Shown here: positions 63,801 to 64,000 of the stretch, one piece after another
How positions within the stretch are numbered: position 1 is the first letter of the stretch
Layout of the letters: each line of letters opens with the position of its first letter
Source of the DNA: Setophaga petechia
Taxonomy: Eukaryota; Chordata; Aves; Passeriformes; Parulidae
Assembly (NCBI GenBank): GCA_024362935.1
Contig: JANCRA010000061.1
Coordinates: 3,386,172-3,450,171 of the forward strand
Reading direction: 5' to 3'
Length of the DNA: 64,000 bases
Program-made: the position numbers and the translations under genes
Notes under the pieces: model-generated
Database searches by the model: none
What the model was told of the DNA's origin: nothing
The model's input: only the letters and a program-made list of their open reading frames with translations

Positions 63801-64000
63801 CTGCCTGCCTGTTTGTGGCTCTGCTCTTCCAAGTTTTTGTCACCGTACAGCAGACGCCAGAGAATGTCGAGAACTTCTGGAGAGCGTGCCAGGAGGAACA
63901 CCACCTTCCCACAAAGCCCAGCAGGTCTCAGTCGCCCTGTCCTTCCCACGCCCTTGTGGCCAGGGCCAGTGCTCCCGGCGTGACCTGACCTTTGCTCTGT
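60896..64000 (+). repeat. Tandem unit 6 of the MROH-like array (cut by window end)
   Basis: The left 3.1 kb of a sixth unit, collinear with the others and carrying the G at 61784 shared with unit 5. The window ends inside intron 6 of the gene, so the array continues to the right for an unknown number of units. Confidence 0.95.
61921..64000 (+). CDS. Maestro heat-like repeat (MROH) family protein, copy 6 (5' part only)
   Basis: Visible exons: 61921-62029, 62276-62340, 62457-62768, 62953-63101, 63358-63502, 63737-63924; these encode residues 1-322 plus two bases of codon 323. Exon 7 is expected about 7 bases beyond the window end. The basic N-terminus, exon-3 linker and first HEAT-like helices are present and intact, with the full-length exon 5. 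Whether this copy shares the exon-14 stop cannot be seen. Confidence 0.83.

Noticed and set aside
24844..64000. Ribosomal DNA or other RNA-gene array
   Set aside because: The period is suggestive, but the units contain a spliced protein gene and no rRNA, snRNA or tRNA sequence that I can recognise.

Overview
This looks like nuclear DNA from a bird, most likely a songbird. The evidence is intron-rich genes with GT/AG junctions, two antisense 3' fragments of CR1 LINEs, a candidate endogenous-retrovirus LTR, a RING gene of the Topors-like type common in passerines, and a tandem array of maestro heat-like repeat (MROH) genes, a family strongly expanded in passerines. Family names come from recognising sequence patterns; no database search was made.

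The window has two very different halves. Positions 1 to about 24,843 are AT-rich and nearly gene-free. The only gene I can support there is on the minus strand at the left edge (1-280): the N-terminus of a C3HC4 RING protein that runs out of the window. The rest holds old CR1 pieces, small tandem duplications, homopolymer and TAA tracts, and one possible solo LTR (about 19,057-19,759).

At about 24,844 the sequence changes abruptly to GC-rich DNA built of head-to-tail units of about 7.21 kb. Starts are near 24,844, 32,051, 39,260, 46,472, 53,684 and 60,896; the last three complete spacings are exactly 7,212 bp. Five units are complete and the sixth is cut by the window end. Each unit has about 1 kb of upstream sequence, a plus-strand MROH-like gene (14 coding exons by my model, 641 codons; 640 in unit 2), a degenerate 3' tail, an AATAAA signal, a (GCA)11 tract and about 0.4 kb of spacer. 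Reading frames and splice phases join cleanly from exon 1 to exon 13 in every complete copy. In exon 14 all complete copies meet the same TAA, followed by what looks like a one-base deletion relative to the family. The encoded protein therefore seems to be a HEAT-repeat scaffold that has lost the family's C-terminal end.

Unit 1 (left edge) is the most diverged. Units 2 to 6 differ at only a few positions, and units 5 and 6 share a private variant. This suggests very recent amplification or homogenisation. The array continues past the right edge.
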